This document shows, piece by piece, positions 11,451-24,162 of a DNA stretch of 64,000 nucleotides. The notes beneath the pieces were generated by a model. That model was not told the DNA's origin. It made no database searches and saw only the letters and a list, made by a program, of their open reading frames with translations. The DNA lies in NCBI GenBank assembly GCA_050084985.1, contig JBITNC010000001.1:33976001-34040000 (forward strand), written 5' to 3'. Source of the stretch: Nageia nagi (taxonomy: Eukaryota > Pinophyta). A program made the position numbers and the translations under genes. Position 1 is the stretch's first letter. The number at the start of each line of letters is the position of its first letter.

Positions 11451-11518
11451 ACTTAAACTACAAGACAATGATACTTCTAATAAACACAAGGGACTATGTT
11501 AATCTAACTGGAGTCGGA

Positions 11519-14500
11519 TGTCATAGCCCAAATCCACTGTAGATTTCCCTTGTTGTGTTTTATTTTGGTTTGAGTGTGAAATGAGACATTAACTATATAT
11601 TTCCTATATAAAATTCTTGATATGCTTTTATTTGTTTTTTTAAGTTATGAAATCCTAGATAAGGATAATGATTGCTTATCCTACCTATATGTACATGTTA
11701 CTGCTACAAGTGATACGTAATGGAAGGCAGGATGCTCTTGAATGTTTTGGAAATGAATGATTACCAGTGATTCTCATGATTCTATAAGATCGAGACACTA
11801 GGATAGCTGGGTAAGTGGTTGCATATATACATAATAACATGTGGCAAGATAAGCTCCCTAGGATTGTTGATGTGTGTTTATGATTGCCTAGTTATGTTCT
11901 TTAATTAAGTTGAAAATAATATTTTATGCCTTTTAGGATAGCAAAGGATGTTAGTATAATTATCTAAGGAACCCTAATAATTAATATTAGTGAGTAAAGA
12001 TAATTAAAGGAACTAATTAGGTAGGAAAAAGGTAAAGCTTAATTATTTAAATATATGTAATTAAGTATTTTGTAAGAATATGTATGTATTACTTCTTAAT
12101 TATTAATTAAGGTTAATTAATAATTAATAATAGTAATCCGTAAAATTAAATATATTTATTTATTTAACCCAAAATAAATAAATAAAGCTAGATGAGTTTT
12201 GATTGGTTGATTGATAAAGGCTAGAGTTAACTAGACTTTTAAGATATTAATTATAATTAAATAATATTGATTTTACCTAATTGGCATAAGGTGTCTCAAT
12301 TTATAGCTATTGTGTCCTCATTGCTAGTTAGGTGTGCCAGTTATAAGTTGAGTGTGCCAGTGTTAAGTTATGGTGTGCCAATGGAACTCAGTCCATTGGG
12401 GTTTTGATTGATGACTAAGTGGGTAGATATTCTCACTTAGGAATTAACTCCCACTCACTTGAGTTCAAGTGGTGTTGTCACTTCCCATTAATTTCTAGGC
12501 CTAGCCTTATTTGAAAACTATAAATAGAACCCTAGGGTGGAGCTTTTGGTCATTCTTATTTTTCATATATTTTGGAGTAGCAAAATTCTACGATTTTTGG
12601 AGCTAGAGGTCCTTCGATGATTATGGAATTAGGTTGAGGTTGGCCCTTATATTTTATTGCTTCTCCATATTTTATTCCATGAAAGTTTTATTTTATCAAT
12701 AATGTGTTGATAAAATAATAGTCTTGGTTTTATTTGTAAATGATTTCTTTTACCTTCTTGTATTACTAAAATTTGATTGGTTGAGGATTTAGTTTGTACA
12801 TTGTATGCTCCCTTTAAAGGTATAGTGGTTTTGAAATTCATGTATAGTTTTGGTATGAGGTTTCATGTTTTTACAATAGGCTCTTGAGGTTAAAATCCTT
12901 ACTAGTACCTTTGGTTTGGGTGCATAAATAATCAAAAATATTATTTATATTAGTAACTCCTCTTATACCTTCTCTATTTGTAATTTTTCTCATTGGTTCA
13001 AACTTGCCTAGAAACCTATGTGAGAAATATTTCCTTGAGATAAAAGGTTTATCTTAGAATCTTATAATCCATGCAAAAATTTATGTTAAACCTTTTTTTA
13101 AATATGATTAAGGGAGGTATTTAATATGTTTAGAGGTTTAAAAAGCCTTTACAAGCCCAACATAGAGAATATAGGCCATTATGGCCAACGTAGGGGTGGG
13201 AGTAGGTGGGTGAGGGACCCACATGAGTCTTTGGGCTCTCCCAAGTCCATGTAAGGCCCTTGGCCTCCTCTCCCATACTGCCCTCCTTAAACCAAGTTTG
13301 GGGGGAGACATGGGGCTAGGGAAGCCCATGTCATTCCCCTATGACCCCATTGTACTCCTTGTTATTGTGCTTGGTGGGTATTGAAAATCATGCACTTTGA
13401 TTTTTGGCTTGTGTTTGTGCTTGCTTGAATTTGATTTATGTACAAGCCTTGGGTTGGATAGGATAATGCAGGTTTATGTGTTAGGGAGACATTAAATGTC
13501 TTCTTATTTTCTTATTATTTTAATTTTGTTAATTAATAGAAAAGAGAGTTTAATTCTAAATTAAAATAATGTTTATTTCTAATTTATAATTAGATACAAG
13601 TTATGGCTATTTGAAATGGCAATTGTGGTTATTTTTTAATATATGGTTCTTATATTTTAAAATATAGGAGTAATATTTTAAAATAGGGAATGTAATATTA
13701 TTTTTTTTAATATAAATAGATATTTTTAATAGTGCAATATCATTTTAAAAATAGGGTAGTATTTTTAAAATGGAGTTGAAGTTATTATTTTTGGATATTA
13801 TTTTCAAAAATAGAGTTTGATTATTTGTTTTAAAATAGGAGTATATTTTAAAATAATGTTGCAAGTACTTTAGGATATTGTATTTTGTTCTAAATTAGAG
13901 TTTGATTAGTTATTTTAAAAATGGATTGGATGTTTGAAATAAAGTTGTTTGTTTTAAAATGTGAGTCAACATTTTAGAATTCCTAGAGTTGTTGGAATGT
14001 TTCCTTAAAAATGGCAAAGCATGTAGTTGCATTTTAGTGGAAACCTAAGACTGTGTCTGATCCAACCATTCTTGAGCTACTGTCCATCCTAAAGGAGCAA
14101 GCCTTGTTCGAATTATGAGAAAGGAGGTTATCAAATTATTGCCATGAAATTTAAATGTATTGTACTTGATATTTGATTTGTGAAAAAAATAAATAGCAAG
14201 GTCATTGTTGTAAAATGATTTGATATATTTTATTACTTGATTATTTGGGATGATTGTACTATTATGATTATTGTACAAAATTGATCTTTTGATATTGTCA
14301 AAGATTAGTCTTTAAGAGGTTAAGTGTTATTCTTTTATTAAAGAGTAGTTTAGTAAATAGATTATTGCTTCATACTTCACAACACCTCTTTGATTTGAAA
14401 GGTTCACATTATATGATGATGCTTACTTAAACATGAGGATGCTAGGCATTATTTGATACTTTATGGATAATGATGATGATTGATTTGAAAATCTCATATT

Positions 14501-15112
14501 GTATGCAAAATACTATGTTGCTAGGACCTAACTTCTCTTGTTTATGAGTAATGTCTTTTATTTGGGAATGGGTTATCTTGGGTTTTGGTAGGTTTTCCTT
14601 TGATGTTTAAACCTAAGTGTAGACCTAGCCCCAAGTCCTGAGTAAACCATAACTATTCATTATGGGATGTAGATTTATCTTCAAGCGATTTAGGCTAAGA
14701 TAAATCGAGAAATCCTTATGGTCGATTGGACCATAGAGTATTAAATTACCTTGATATGATGATGGTGGGAAATATGAGAAGGTATGTGGTACCATCAGGA
14801 AGTCACTATGTTCATTAGAACATACAAAGGCAAGCCATGTGAAGTTATTTAACGAGTAGGTTAAATAACGGGAATGGTAATTAGTTAGTAAAGAGTCTAG
14901 AATCATGAATGACTTAGCTTAGAACAATACTAGTAATATTGTGAACAATAATTCACAGCGTTCTCAATCAACTTCCAAACACATTAAGAATAGATTGCAT
15001 TACTTGTTTTATTTACTTACAAGAAGAAAAAAATTATGCTCACCTCTTGAGTGTATGGGATGGGTGTTATAGTGATGGTCTTATGTGTTTTTGTTGAAAT
15101 AGGGTTGTTACA
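11519..15112 (+). repeat. TE1 3' LTR (3,594 bp)
   Basis: It starts TGTCATAGCCC and ends GTTGTTACA, followed by GGATT. It repeats the 5' LTR along its full length, including the TATA box (12519-12527), the palindrome (12096-12127) and the GC-richer island (about 13185-13350). It lacks about 20 bp near 11715 that are present in the 5' copy. Confidence 0.9.
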
Positions 15113-15400
15113 GGATTAATGATATTTTTATAGTAAGATAACTTTCTTTTATCTTTGATGTTATCATCACTCCAAAAATTTTGAATTACTTTATTTGTAA
15201 TTTGAACTTCTAATTTGTCACTATCAAATGGGGCTATATTATTGTATGTCATAAAAGTCAATCAATTTATCAAATTATTTTAGCAATCTTCTTTTAAGAT
15301 GTTGATGAGTTAGACAAGTTTGTTGAGTGACTATAGGCAATCTAAGGGGATCTAACTTTGTGACATTATAATTGTTTAATATATATTATTTTAAAGATTC
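15113..15400 (-). pseudogene. LINE-like protein, upstream part of the relic split by TE1
   Basis: The minus strand reads KLDPLRLPIVTQQ and HQHLKRRLLK (about 15365-15290). After a stop it reads NNIAPFDSDKLEVQITNKVI and QNFWSDDNIKDKRKLSYYKN, reaching the TE1 junction at 15113. The left flank (3302 downward) continues in the same orientation with the C-terminal Cys/His domain, so this was one region before TE1 inserted. No reverse transcriptase motif is visible upstream, where the sequence becomes AT-rich noise beyond about 15420. The function is inferred only from the downstream zinc-finger-like part. Confidence 0.4.
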
Positions 15401-15420
15401 ACTTTCCATAAAGAGAAAAC

Positions 15421-15769
15421 CAAGTTAGATGAGAAGAATATGATAAAATGTGTTATTTTTAATTTTAAAATAATAAAATATTTCTGAATTTATTCAATTT
15501 TATTCAAAATTTATTAAGAAATACCTCTACCCCAAACTTCACAACCATAAAATATTACTAAAATTACAAGGTAAAAGATTTTTTTTTTTCTTTTTATCCC
15601 ATTTCTAAATATCTATATTTTTAAACTTTTTTGCAAATCATAAAAAACTTTCCATCTTTAAAAAAAATCTTAATGTTGATGTTGATCATGTAATCATGAT
15701 AGTTGAAGAATGATGACTATTTTCTCTCAATTATCTCTCTATTATCTATATTATTATTTAATTGTTGGA
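15421..15769. other. No gene seen
   Basis: AT-rich sequence with homopolymer runs (T10 near 15580) and no supported coding frame on either strand. Confidence 0.4.
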
Positions 15770-16117
15770 GAATGATTATTAACTAAACGTAACCATATCT
15801 CCTTATTTTAGTTAACCAATAAAAGGAAAGTCCACGCAATGATGTATGCAGTTAACATGTATAATAAAGGGCAGACAGAAGTAACCCAACCATAACAACC
15901 GATGTTGAAACCAAAACTAATTTCTTGACTAAAAGCTATAGTTTAATACTTTACAGGTTCCCATGGTAATTTTTTTCTTTTATGAATATTAAAAACTTTT
16001 GACTCTGTATTTTATGAGTCAATTCGAATGGATAATTGATCTCGTGCTATATATTCATTTCACTTTCTCCAATTCCATAATTCAATTTCATTATTTATCG
16101 TGAACGCGAAGAAAAAG
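15770..16117 (+). promoter_or_regulatory. Promoter-like region
   Basis: Base composition is less AT-biased here than in its surroundings. CCAAT occurs at 15816-15820 and TATATATT at about 16049-16056. The following 60 bp are a pyrimidine-rich leader-like stretch (CACTTTCTCC) ending at an ATG at 16118. This order resembles a plant core promoter plus 5' leader. It could be the remains of a host gene promoter. No expression evidence is available. Confidence 0.3.
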
Positions 16118-16219
16118 ATGGAGTTACCGAGTGACAATCAAATATTTGAAATCTCCCATTTACAATTAAATAATGAAAGTAACACATGTAAGAAAAAGTC
16201 AAATATGAATTATATATAG
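16118..16219 (+). pseudogene. Short exon-like frame after the promoter-like region
   Basis: The ATG at 16118 opens a 33-codon frame starting MELPSDNQIFEISHLQ and ending TAG at about 16217. From about 16164 it runs into the 135 bp tandem repeat, so at most 15-16 codons could be original exon sequence. I do not recognise the protein. It may be a truncated first exon or chance. Confidence 0.22.
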
Positions 16220-16435
16220 TTTTATAAAACAATCACTTATAGATATTGATTATGTATTTTATTAAATATTATTTTTATTGCGATAGATAATATTATAAAA
16301 TTAAATAACAAAAGTAACAAATGTAAGAAAAAGTCAAATATGAATTATATATAGTTTAATAAAATAATCAATTATAAATATTGATTATGTATTTTTTTAA
16401 ACCATTATATTTATTGGGATAGATAATCTTATGAA
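16164..16435. repeat. Tandem duplication, 2 x ~135 bp
   Basis: Copy 1 (16164-16298) and copy 2 (16299-about 16435) share AATTAAATAA, AAAGTAACA, GTAAGAAAAAGTCAAATATG and the TATATATAGTTT block, with about 85-90% identity by eye. Confidence 0.85.
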
Positions 16436-17423
16436 ATAAGAAAAGAAAATTTAAGATTTATCAAAATAAAAATAAATTTAAAGAGATTTTGTTTATTAGT
16501 ATTTAATATATAAAAATTATAAAAATATTTGTTAAAAATAAATAATGAAATTATATTTATTAAAGGTTTCTTAGGGTATGAAATCATGGAATCCATAGGA
16601 GTTTGATTTGTTGTAATGGAAACACCCTAATTAATGGTCAATAAGAAGTATAAAGGAACTCCAAGATAAAATGTGGAGATATCTCCAAGGTCACTCACTT
16701 TAGGATGGATCCAAAAGGAACATACTTAGATGGGGGGTAACAAGTTTGCTATATATAGAGTAAAGGAGAGATACAAAAGAATCTATAGAAATGAAACATC
16801 TTAAGCACCACATCCATGGTAATTTGTATGGCAAAAGGTAGGTTGGCCAAAAATCAACATATTCATATGGTTGATCAATCATGGAATGTGTTTGACATTT
16901 GAAAATTTGAAAAAGAGAGAAATCCATGGACCTTCCAAATATTTTCTACGTGGGTAAGCTAAGGAAACTTTGAATCATCTCTTTTTTGGCTAACTTTTTG
17001 CTTAAGATATATAGAGTACGTGATGGAGATAGTTAAGACAACGATGGAGGTTCTTTAAGGACCAACGAGGCTTTTTTAATATTTGGAAAGAAAGCATATT
17101 CAAACCCAAAACTATGAAAATGGAATCAAAGTTGGGATTTATTTTTATATGTTAGAAGAGAAGGAGATTTTTCCTTTGTTTATTTTATAGTTCATTATTT
17201 ATGTAATTCTAAATATTTTAACTTCCTTAATATATCTTCAACTTTAAAAAAAATAAAATATATAAAATATTTATCAAAATAAGTTGATGAAATTAATCTC
17301 TTTTGTTAAATAGGGGTTATTTATAGTACTCCTAGAAACAAATAATATGTTTATCTTCTAAAAATAATACAAAAGAATTCAATACATAAATATCAAAGTT
17401 TTTAAACAATATAGAACTTTAAT
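16436..17423. other. No gene seen
   Basis: AT-rich DNA. The stretch 16560-17150 is less AT-rich but has no coding frame, LTR boundary or repeat partner in this window that I could find. Confidence 0.4.
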
Positions 17424-17490
17424 TATAATGATAATAATAATAATAATAATAATAATTAATTAATTAATATTATTAATATTATTATTTCAA
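17424..17490. repeat. TAA/TTAA microsatellite
   Basis: Uninterrupted (TAA)n of about ten units is followed by TTAATTAATTAA and ATTATTAAT units. It is a simple repeat. Confidence 0.9.
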
Positions 17491-18689
17491 AATAAAAAGA
17501 AATCAAGCTCCACACATAAAACTAACTAATACATAATATAAACTACCATGATATTATCATATTATGGAGGTTGGGAATGACACTTCAATCATTTTATCAT
17601 TTACATTTGTTATTTAATTATCAAAATAAAGAGTATATGACAACCACCAAAACTTTGTAGATAGTCATTACAATTAATTTTAAGAACTTTTATTTTATTA
17701 GATTATATAAAATTGATTATTTTTAGCATTGTCATCTAGTTTCTAATAAAAAAGCATAGTTTAGAAGTGGGACATCAAGTTGACACTTGTAAGATAGAAA
17801 AAGGGTAAAAGAAAACATAAAATATATCTAATTCATTCTTCCAACATTCTATCATTTGATGCTAAGAGGACTCATAAGATTGTCTCTAAGTTTCAATAAT
17901 TGTTTTTTACTAACACCTTAATTGTAAACATATAAATAAGTTGATCTCAAGTATTATAATTTTTTAACCTAGTTTTTAAAATTTATATAACATATTTCTA
18001 ATAAAGAAGCGCCATGGAAAGGTCTATAACAAAACCAAGGATAAAGGAAGTAAAAGTGCAACAAGATGATCTACAATAACGCCAACAAGGAGTAGAATGA
18101 ATAGACAAAACGAAGTCCTAAAGGTGAACGAAGTACTAAGGATATATGCCATGGAAAGAAAATAAAAACTAGTAATGAGAGTATCATAGAGAAACATAAG
18201 GGAGGGAAGAGAATATTGGAAATGGACCAATATCAACTAGAACTCAGATTTTAAGAATATGATCAAGCCATAAACTTAAAATAAGTACAAACAAGGCGTA
18301 TAATCTGTAAGATTAAAATAAAATACCCTCATTATGAATATCTTAGAATATTTATAGAGGTATCTTTTGAATGAGATGGTGATTTTCAACTCCTTTTGCT
18401 CCCAAATATTTTTTATATTTATATTTGAATATATGGATGATTAAAAATGGGTTTTAAATCATAAATACAATTGGGTTTTTGGGCAATGAGGGATTTACAT
18501 GAGAAAATGCTCAAAAATTTTTAACCCTCTTATGAATAAAATCATGGGTACCCAGTATGGATTAACTTATATAAACTTTCAATTGAATTTTAGAGCAAAA
18601 AACTAATTAGTAAAATATGAAATGCTCTTGGGGTTTTTCAAAGACTAAATGAGCATACTTAGGAGAATGTGGAAATGCTACATGATCTA
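17491..18689. other. No gene clearly seen
   Basis: AT-rich sequence. An A/G-rich stretch at 18005-18250 on the plus strand could be an eroded upstream part of the ORF1 remnant that follows, but no motif proves this. Confidence 0.35.
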
Positions 18690-19200
18690 GGAAAAGTTAG
18701 AATCATTGTTTGGTTGAATACTTTTGATTATTGGCCAAAATCCATCACTTTATCCTCAAGATAAAGGAACCATATTTAGAGCATAAAGTATGAAAGCTAC
18801 TCTCTTATATGTGTCAAATGCCAACAACATGGGCATAAGAGAAAACACCATCCAAAATTACAACAAACCATCGAAAAGAACAACATAGAGGAAGATGAAG
18901 TAAGTGTGGTTAATTCCCAACAAAATGAGGAGAAGATTGAAGCATAAGAATCAACAAAACTCTTTGTAATAGAGGAAAATTATAGGGAAAATCATACAAT
19001 GGCTGACTTATCAAAATAATCACCAAGTGGTGACAAGGTAGACTTGAATCAAATAAGAAAACATTTTGTTGTTGTAGTTATGGATAACATGGCTGAGCAC
19101 AACACAAGAAAGACAAATCATACAATGATAATATTAAAAAACTAGGCAAAACCAGCCACAAAGGAAGCGGTGACTCACTAAAATGTCAAATAGACAACAA
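18690..19200 (+). pseudogene. LINE ORF1-type CCHC (DUF4283-like) remnant
   Basis: One plus-strand frame reads IVWLNTFDYWPKS (about 18701), stops, then IKYESYSLICVKCQQHGHKR (about 18786-18845). It continues for over 100 codons of hydrophilic sequence with scattered stops. The block Y-E-x5-C-x2-C-x4-G-H matches the nucleic-acid-binding knuckle that follows the DUF4283 domain in plant LINE ORF1 and related proteins. The last Cys of the knuckle is not present (KRKHH). The RT part of a LINE is not found downstream. Confidence 0.5.
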
Positions 19201-22200
19201 AACCCTCATTTATTACACACAATAAATGAGTATACATCAAAAAAATTTGATTTGAATTTTAAAATTTGTAATGGAAAACTAAAGGGGAGAATTTAAATGA
19301 ATTTAATTTGAATTTAAAAGTAAAAATTTTGATTTGAGATATGTGTTTCGTATTTTCCAAAAGGTTTTTTGCCAGGTTGGAGTTAAATTTGAAAAGAGAA
19401 TGCTTATGTCATCAAGGAACCAAATTTGTGCTAAAGCTTAATTTTAAGATGTAATATGTTGGAAGATCCTTTCAAAACTTTTATTTTTTAATTAATACAA
19501 AATTAACCCTATTAATAAAAAAACTTCATTAGAAATGTATAACTAATATATTCAATCTAAAAAAATTGATCTTACAATTTTTTTTTTTAAATGATATCAT
19601 GGTTGAAATAGACTTATTTATAATATTTAGACCTTGCCAACTTTTGAGAGATATAAATTTTTAATCATGAGGAATTTTGGGGTGCTTATTTTTTGAACTT
19701 GAGTAATTATTCAAGATTTATCCATTGATATAAATTCTTTTAAAAACTTTTAGGAAGTGCACCAATTCATGGATTCCTACCCCTACATTTCCTCAAATAT
19801 AAGCTACGTACATGCTTTAACCCCCTTATTCCACTTATAAACTTGATTTTTTATTAAAAATATTTGATCCATAATTAGATCAATAATTAATGCCAAATAT
19901 CATATGAATGAGGAATTGGTGAATGCTCATATTTATGTGGTGTTTGGAGTTTTTCCTAATGTTTTTTGGTGTTTTTAGAGCTAGAATATATCACGAAAAT
20001 AGAGCTAAATTTTGATACATATATCTAATTGAGTTTATTCTTTCTTAATTGTATATTCATCGAAGATACCTTTTCAATGAGTATATACATGCCTATGTTT
20101 GTTGAATATTTGACTTCCATATATGTTAGTTTCCTATGAAATATTCTTATCCAGGAAATATTGCTTTTAGGATGTCCATGCCTTACCATTTATCATTTAG
20201 GGCATCCACATCATGGCAATAATGGAAACTCAGGGAAGGTAAAAGATCATAACTTTTATAGTAGGTCAGATGAAATGTATTGTCATGGGAATGCAAAAAA
20301 CTGGGTCTAAAAAGATCAAATGAATTCAAGAGGATTCTTTGGGGAGATTAGAACCCAAGTTGAAAAATGAGTCTTAGAAAAAAGTGAGAGAGAGTTGAAG
20401 GTAGCCATTCCTATAGGCAGACTATTACTATTATTGGATAAGTCCTAACTATGTATAGGAGGATATGCAACCATGGAGGAATTGTAGTGATTATCAAAGT
20501 GGATGAAATCAATCCAAGGTATATAAATGTTTCTTGTACTCTCATTTCTTCACATAGTTCTAGTTGCTTATGAAGGATTTCTTACATAACCAAGCCATAT
20601 AGCACTACTGATATGAACCAATGGAGTTCTAGTAGATGCGAGAATATTGGAGGATTGTAAAGACTTCATTGGCACCCATATGCACTATTGTATAATGATA
20701 GGTAGTGGAAAATAGAACCATTGTTAGTTGCGAAGATCATTCTACTATTTAGTCATTCTTCAATAGTAGGTTTTCATTGTCCATGTAGTAGAAGATCACA
20801 TAATCTAAATGTCGTAGATTGCATCATGTGTGAGCATGCTTTGAGTGAGAGGTATGGTGTGTGTTCTTATTACATATATTCTTACTATTCATTATTATTT
20901 GGAAATGGGATAGTGGATATTATATAGAGAGATAAGTATTCTAGCATTTACTCTAGGTAACCTATTGGAGGAGAATTTTCCATAGATGGTGAGTGTTTAC
21001 AATCATGTTGATCCTTGCTCTACCATAGTGGATGGGAATCTATACAAGTTAGTACAGGCTTTCATGAGACATCTTTATTGTATTTCCAATGTTGTTACTA
21101 TGTACTTGGAGGTGGAAACATCATAGCCATATTGGTTAGTATGCAAGTATGATTCTTGGTGTAGGATGAAGCTATTTATTTCTTCATGTTCATTCTATAA
21201 TGTCCTTATATTGTTGAGATATAATTGCTTGGTATGAATGTGGCAAGCATATGAAGAGTGATAATATTATGGATGTCAATCATAGAATTATCTTATCTTA
21301 ACAATGTAAATGTTATCCAGTTATGAAGGATATTTCTCTAGAAGTTAGATAAATGATCAACCTTCATGATGTGAGCTTCTTGGAGGTTGTATAACAAACT
21401 CATTTTGGAAGTCAGAGGTCATAGAGTGGAGGTTACCATTAGATATCTTCACATGTAGATCTTGAAATAGTTCAAAATTGTCCAATCAAGTTTCATGAGG
21501 ATTCTATGGAAGATTCACATCATATACACCATACTAAAACTATTTTTAGGGTATGCACACCATGATTTCAAAGTCATCACGACTAATTGTTAAGGTTGGT
21601 ACTTCTATGGGAACTCATGGAATATGATTCTATGTTCTTGGATCATTCTATGGAGGCTTGATAGTGCAGACCTAATTCAATTGATTGAGGAGTGTTAGAG
21701 GTCATGGAGATTTTAGGTAAGAGCTAGTTACATCATTTATTCTTTTGCAGTGATAACTCTTCCAAAGAATTCAATTGATAGATTAGGAATATGGATGCAT
21801 TGATTCATAATGTTGTTGTATCAAGGATTATTGTAGGTTGTTGTAAGATAGCATTTTCTCCATAGTCTTGCATTGTTGTAATATTGTTGGCCAATAAAAG
21901 AGCTCCATTCCATGTTTGAATAGCCCACATTGGGTGAACTAGGGTAAAATATTTGTATCTTTATTTTATGTATTTATTTCTTTTAATGATTTTTATTCAA
22001 GAGTGGGAACTAGTAATGTTGTTACATGTTAGAGCATGGATCTTATTGTATGGTTGTACTAATTATATTTTTAAGTGCATTTTCATAGTTAGTAGACTAT
22101 ATCATAAGAAAGAACATGGATTAAATCAACCAATATGCCATATAGTATTCAGCCTTTTAAAGTTTAGATATTAAGAGTAATATGGTTGAATTCATGTATG

Positions 22201-22251
22201 ATTAAAAATGTAATTTGAGAATCCATTTATCACTTCTTGAATGAGTATGAC
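19201..22251. other. No gene seen (unassigned repeat-like DNA)
   Basis: Neither strand gives a recognisable protein. The stretch 20100-21950 is less AT-rich and has the look of a decayed retroelement or long LTR (for example TATATAAATG at about 20518). It has no partner copy in this window, so I leave it unassigned. Confidence 0.35.
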
Positions 22252-22298
22252 TTTACAAAAGTTTATGGATCAATATATTTTTTCTAATTTTATTGAGG

Positions 22299-22339
22299 TT
22301 TAATAATAATAGGCATGAAATAAATATCTTTTAAGGTAT
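22299..22339 (+). repeat. X left LTR, part 1 (before W)
   Basis: TTAATAATAATAGGCATGAAATAAATATC matches the start of the right LTR at 40316 and runs to the W insertion point. The last five bases, GGTAT, are the W target duplication. Confidence 0.68.
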
Positions 22340-24162
22340 TGTTGATTAGTAGAATGTAACCTCAAGGGTTTGGTCTGGTCATGTTCTACATTTCTTGCAA
22401 TAGTAGGGTTCTTTTAAGAGTAGAAGGTAGTAAATTAATGCACTTGTGGGGGTTTCTACTCAATCTTCGAGTTGTAGACCAACACTTATTTATGTAAAAG
22501 GTCAAAAGTAATTAGAAAGAGATCAAAAGGTAAAGGTAATTAGAAATAGACTAAAGAAATAAAATAAAATAAAGAACACTAAAACTAAATAGCCTAGGCA
22601 TTATCGTACATGTAGCAATATATAACCAAGATTAGGAATAGTAAATTATCTCACTCTTGGGGTCTCGCAGTTCCAATACATAACCATAAATAAAGATAAC
22701 ATATCATACATAATATCCACTAGATAAAATAAACAACCACAAATTATAGAGGGTAAAGTATTATGACATTGTATTATCATATATGAAAGCATTTCATACA
22801 ATGGAAAACCTTTCTAAAATGTCTAATCTTTTGTACCTTTAACAGTCCACTATTTATATGAATATATTTTCAATTGGATGGTTGTTTACCATTATTACGC
22901 TTAATTATCCTATTAACTATGAATAGAATAAATAACTATTTATAAATGTATAATTTCTAATTTATAACTATGTTAGATTGCACAATGACTTGGTACAATC
23001 AATGCCATCATCTAGGAATTTGCAAACTTTGTACTTTTGTAATTTCTCAATTGTAATCTTTCTAATTTGTCTTTAACTATATCTTGTTGCAACTGTAGTT
23101 GATTATCGAGGTATGGTCCATCAGCTTGATTAGTATGATTTTTCTCTATGCTCTTTCAATAGCCATTTAACTTTTTGCAACCATTTATGAGGATTATTGT
23201 ATCTTTAGGTTGTAGGGAATTATGAGGGCAATGAAAGATATATCATTGAAACTTAAGGAAGACCTATTATTATCATGTGGAAATGCATCATGGTTGATAC
23301 ATTGATAGAGAATTGGGGTTCAAATACTCATGGTTAAGTTGAACCGATGTCTCTCCTAACTCACTATTCCCTTCTTAGTATAGCAAGTCTTATTTTCTTG
23401 TGGTAGGGTTTAATTTTGATTAGGAATCACTTTGGCATCTACCAATTTTCAACAAAATGTGTGATATCATTGCACAAAATTAGTGGGCTCTAGAGAATAA
23501 GCTTTCTAAAACATCTCTCACTACTTATTCCCTTGGTAGTACCCACTAATGAACCATCTTAGCACCTACTGATGTTTGGTGTATGGTACAACTTCTCTTC
23601 TAGAAATCCACAGGCTCTGTAACATTGCTCGCTAATAGCTTTGACTTAAAAAAGATTCATATTTACAATATTACTTGGAAAGAATACCTAGATCTATAGA
23701 ACCTAAACTTTAACCTTGAACTTCTAAAATACCTAGATCCAGACTTAAACATTTACTTGCCTTACATGTTACACTACTTCTCGAATATGACTTAGATACA
23801 ATGAAACTACCTTTCGGCATCAAACCTATGTATAGTTACCAATGAAGATCCAACTGTATTATTACCAACTTTTGGGACCTATTTACATGAAAACACTTAT
23901 TTTTGAACAAAATAGTGGTTAAGTTACCCAACAAATCAAATATGTCCTATATACATCGATAGTACCTAGACTTTCCTAAACTTAACAAAATTTGAGAAAA
24001 AGACTAAGTATAAAGACTATGCACTTATTTCAATATTTACAAAATAATGAATGGGGAGTAATAAATACGAATTAAAAGTATAGATTTATTAAGAAAGAAA
24101 GAATAATTAAAGAATAGTAGAATGCTACCCTATTTACAGAGTATGATTTTGAAAGAATAATA
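22340..24162 (-). repeat. W LTR copy A (original 3' LTR)
   Basis: It starts TGTTGATTAG on the plus strand and ends AATAATA. The right boundary is set by comparison with LTR C, where the GGTAT target duplication follows AATAATA. It carries a leftward TATA-like box (TATAAATA, minus strand, 22852-22859). Confidence 0.8.

Larger units (their letters stand above)
3308..15112 (+). mobile_element. TE1: full-length Ty3/gypsy chromovirus LTR retrotransposon
   Basis: The element is 11.8 kb long: 5' LTR, tRNA-Met-type primer site, gag, protease, reverse transcriptase, RNase H, integrase, a chromodomain-like end and 3' LTR. The order RT-RNase H-integrase defines Ty3/gypsy. The C-terminal WE(D)-type chromodomain tail suggests a chromovirus. 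Both ends start with TGTCA, the right LTR ends in CA, and GGATT flanks both sides. Many in-frame stops make it inactive. It landed in an older LINE-like relic. The LTRs differ at about ten of their first 125 positions, with small indels, so the insertion is not recent. Confidence 0.9.

Noticed and set aside
17424-17490. CRISPR-like or regulatory array
   Set aside because: It is a plain trinucleotide microsatellite with no spacers.
18024-18236. Minus-strand hydrophobic frame resembling a small membrane protein
   Set aside because: The opposite strand is A/G-rich, which forces a Leu/Phe/Ser-rich antisense frame; there is no start context or conservation to support it.
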